Shown: piece by piece, positions 21,732-22,400 of the stretch
How the letters are laid out: each line of letters opens with the position of its first letter
How positions within the stretch are numbered: position 1 is the first letter of the stretch
NCBI GenBank assembly: GCA_025934635.1
Contig: JAICWX010000131.1
Coordinates: 1-22,400 of the forward strand
DNA from: Streptosporangiaceae bacterium
Lineage (GTDB): Bacteria > Actinomycetota > Actinomycetes > Streptosporangiales > Streptosporangiaceae
DNA length: 22,400 nucleotides
Direction of reading: 5' to 3'
Position numbers and translations under genes: made by a program
Notes under the pieces: generated by a model
Told to the model about the DNA's origin: nothing
Database searches by the model: none
The model's input: only the letters and a program-made list of their open reading frames with translations

Positions 21732-22400
21732 ATGGCCCTGCACCGGCTCACGTCCGTCACCATGGGCGTCCCCAACGTCGACGAGACCGCCGCCTACTAC
21801 GCCGACTTCGGCCTCCAGCGCGGCGACGACTCAGGCCAGGAAACCTGGTTCAGCACCCGCGACGGCGGCCGCCAGCTCCGCATCGTGCCCGCCGCCACCC
21901 GGCGTCTGGTGGACCTGCACGTCGGCGTGGACGATGCCGACGACCTAGATCGCGCGGCGGGCAACCTGCACAATCTCGGCATCGAGGTCGAGCGCGGCCC
22001 GGGCTGGATCAGCGCGGTGGAGAAGGTGACCGGCACCCGCGCCTACCTCGAGATCGCCGAGCGGCTGACCCAGGACACGGTGGCTCCGACCCCGTACAAC
22101 GGGCCGGGCCGGACCGAACGGCCCGACGTCCGGGCGCCCGGGATCCTGCGCGAGGACCGCGTCGCCCCGCGCAAGCTCGGGCACGCCGTGATGGGCTCGA
22201 CCGACCCGCAGGCGACCGAGGCGTTCTTCACCTCCGGGCTCGGCTTCAAGATCAGCGACCGGATCAAGGGCGCCGGCACGTTCATGCGCTGCTCCACCGA
22301 CCACCACAACGAGCTGGTCCTGGGCGCGCCGGTCTCCTTCCTGCACCACACGTCGTGGCAGGTCGACGACGTCGACGACGTCGGCCGGGGGGCCGCCACC
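21732..22400 (+). CDS. Type I extradiol dioxygenase (VOC fold), cut by window edge
   Basis: The first 223 residues of a two-domain vicinal oxygen chelate enzyme are visible. The N-terminal domain starts LHRLTSVTMGVPNVDETAAY. The C-terminal catalytic domain holds metal ligand His151 (KLGHAVMGSTDPQATEAFF) and the second ligand His205 or His206 (VSFLHHTSWQVDDVD), with TDHHNELVLG between them as in 2,3-dihydroxybiphenyl and 2,3-dihydroxy-steroid dioxygenases. The third ligand, a glutamate, lies beyond the window. These enzymes open catechol rings next to the hydroxyls using Fe(II) and oxygen. ATG 21732 follows AAGGAG, which overlaps the end of the FAH gene, so the two are translationally close. 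Confidence 0.88.
   Translation, partial: MALHRLTSVTMGVPNVDETAAYYADFGLQRGDDSGQETWFSTRDGGRQLRIVPAATRRLVDLHVGVDDADDLDRAAGNLHNLGIEVERGPGWISAVEKVTGTRAYLEIAERLTQDTVAPTPYNGPGRTERPDVRAPGILREDRVAPRKLGHAVMGSTDPQATEAFFTSGLGFKISDRIKGAGTFMRCSTDHHNELVLGAPVSFLHHTSWQVDDVDDVGRGAAT

Overview
The window is strongly GC-rich, uses many GTG starts, and carries families typical of Actinobacteria (DUF1707, the DUF574-type methyltransferase, DGPF protein plus ECF42-type sigma factor, and FCD-type GntR regulators). It looks like chromosome from a filamentous or soil actinomycete, but I cannot name the genus. I see no rRNA, tRNA, CRISPR array, prophage or intact insertion sequence.

Layout. Positions 1-3522 hold small accessory genes: the end of an unknown gene, an NmrA-like oxidoreductase preceded by a methyltransferase remnant, a DUF899 protein, a DUF1707 membrane protein, a SnoaL-like protein and a free-standing Tudor-like small protein. 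Positions 3523-3896 are non-coding and rich in hairpins and repeats. Positions 3897-5069 hold a DGPF protein and its ECF42-type sigma factor, the latter broken. Positions 5153-7913 hold a class I fructose-bisphosphate aldolase with a small unknown partner, divergent from a succinate-semialdehyde-type dehydrogenase. Positions 8006-10432 encode a large FtsX-type ABC permease without an ATPase in view. Positions 10501-11340 hold a truncated methyltransferase, a second gene scrap and two tandem copies of a near-palindromic repeat also present at 3796.

From 11341 to the right edge the genes look like an aromatic or ring-compound catabolic island. It contains a PhyH-family dioxygenase, an MFS exporter, a LysR regulator, a decayed amidohydrolase, an FCD GntR regulator, a decayed FAD aromatic hydroxylase, an alpha/beta hydrolase and a second FCD GntR regulator. 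An apparently intact operon follows: flavin reductase, flavin-dependent oxygenase, FAH-family hydrolase and extradiol dioxygenase. The inferred logic is that reductase and oxygenase hydroxylate a phenolic ring, the extradiol enzyme opens it, and the FAH-type or alpha/beta hydrolase processes the product. An identical 18-bp site lies upstream of the amidohydrolase/GntR pair and upstream of the hydrolase/hydroxylase operon, suggesting one regulator controls both.

The most striking theme is gene decay by internal deletion. The sigma factor, the amidohydrolase and the FAD hydroxylase each keep recognisable ends but have lost internal segments with a frame change at the junction, and two methyltransferases survive only as C-terminal pieces. 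Other points are an ECF42-type promoter left in front of the DGPF gene although its sigma gene is broken, the dispersed 29-bp repeat, and two tiny reading frames with good ribosome binding sites immediately before small genes.
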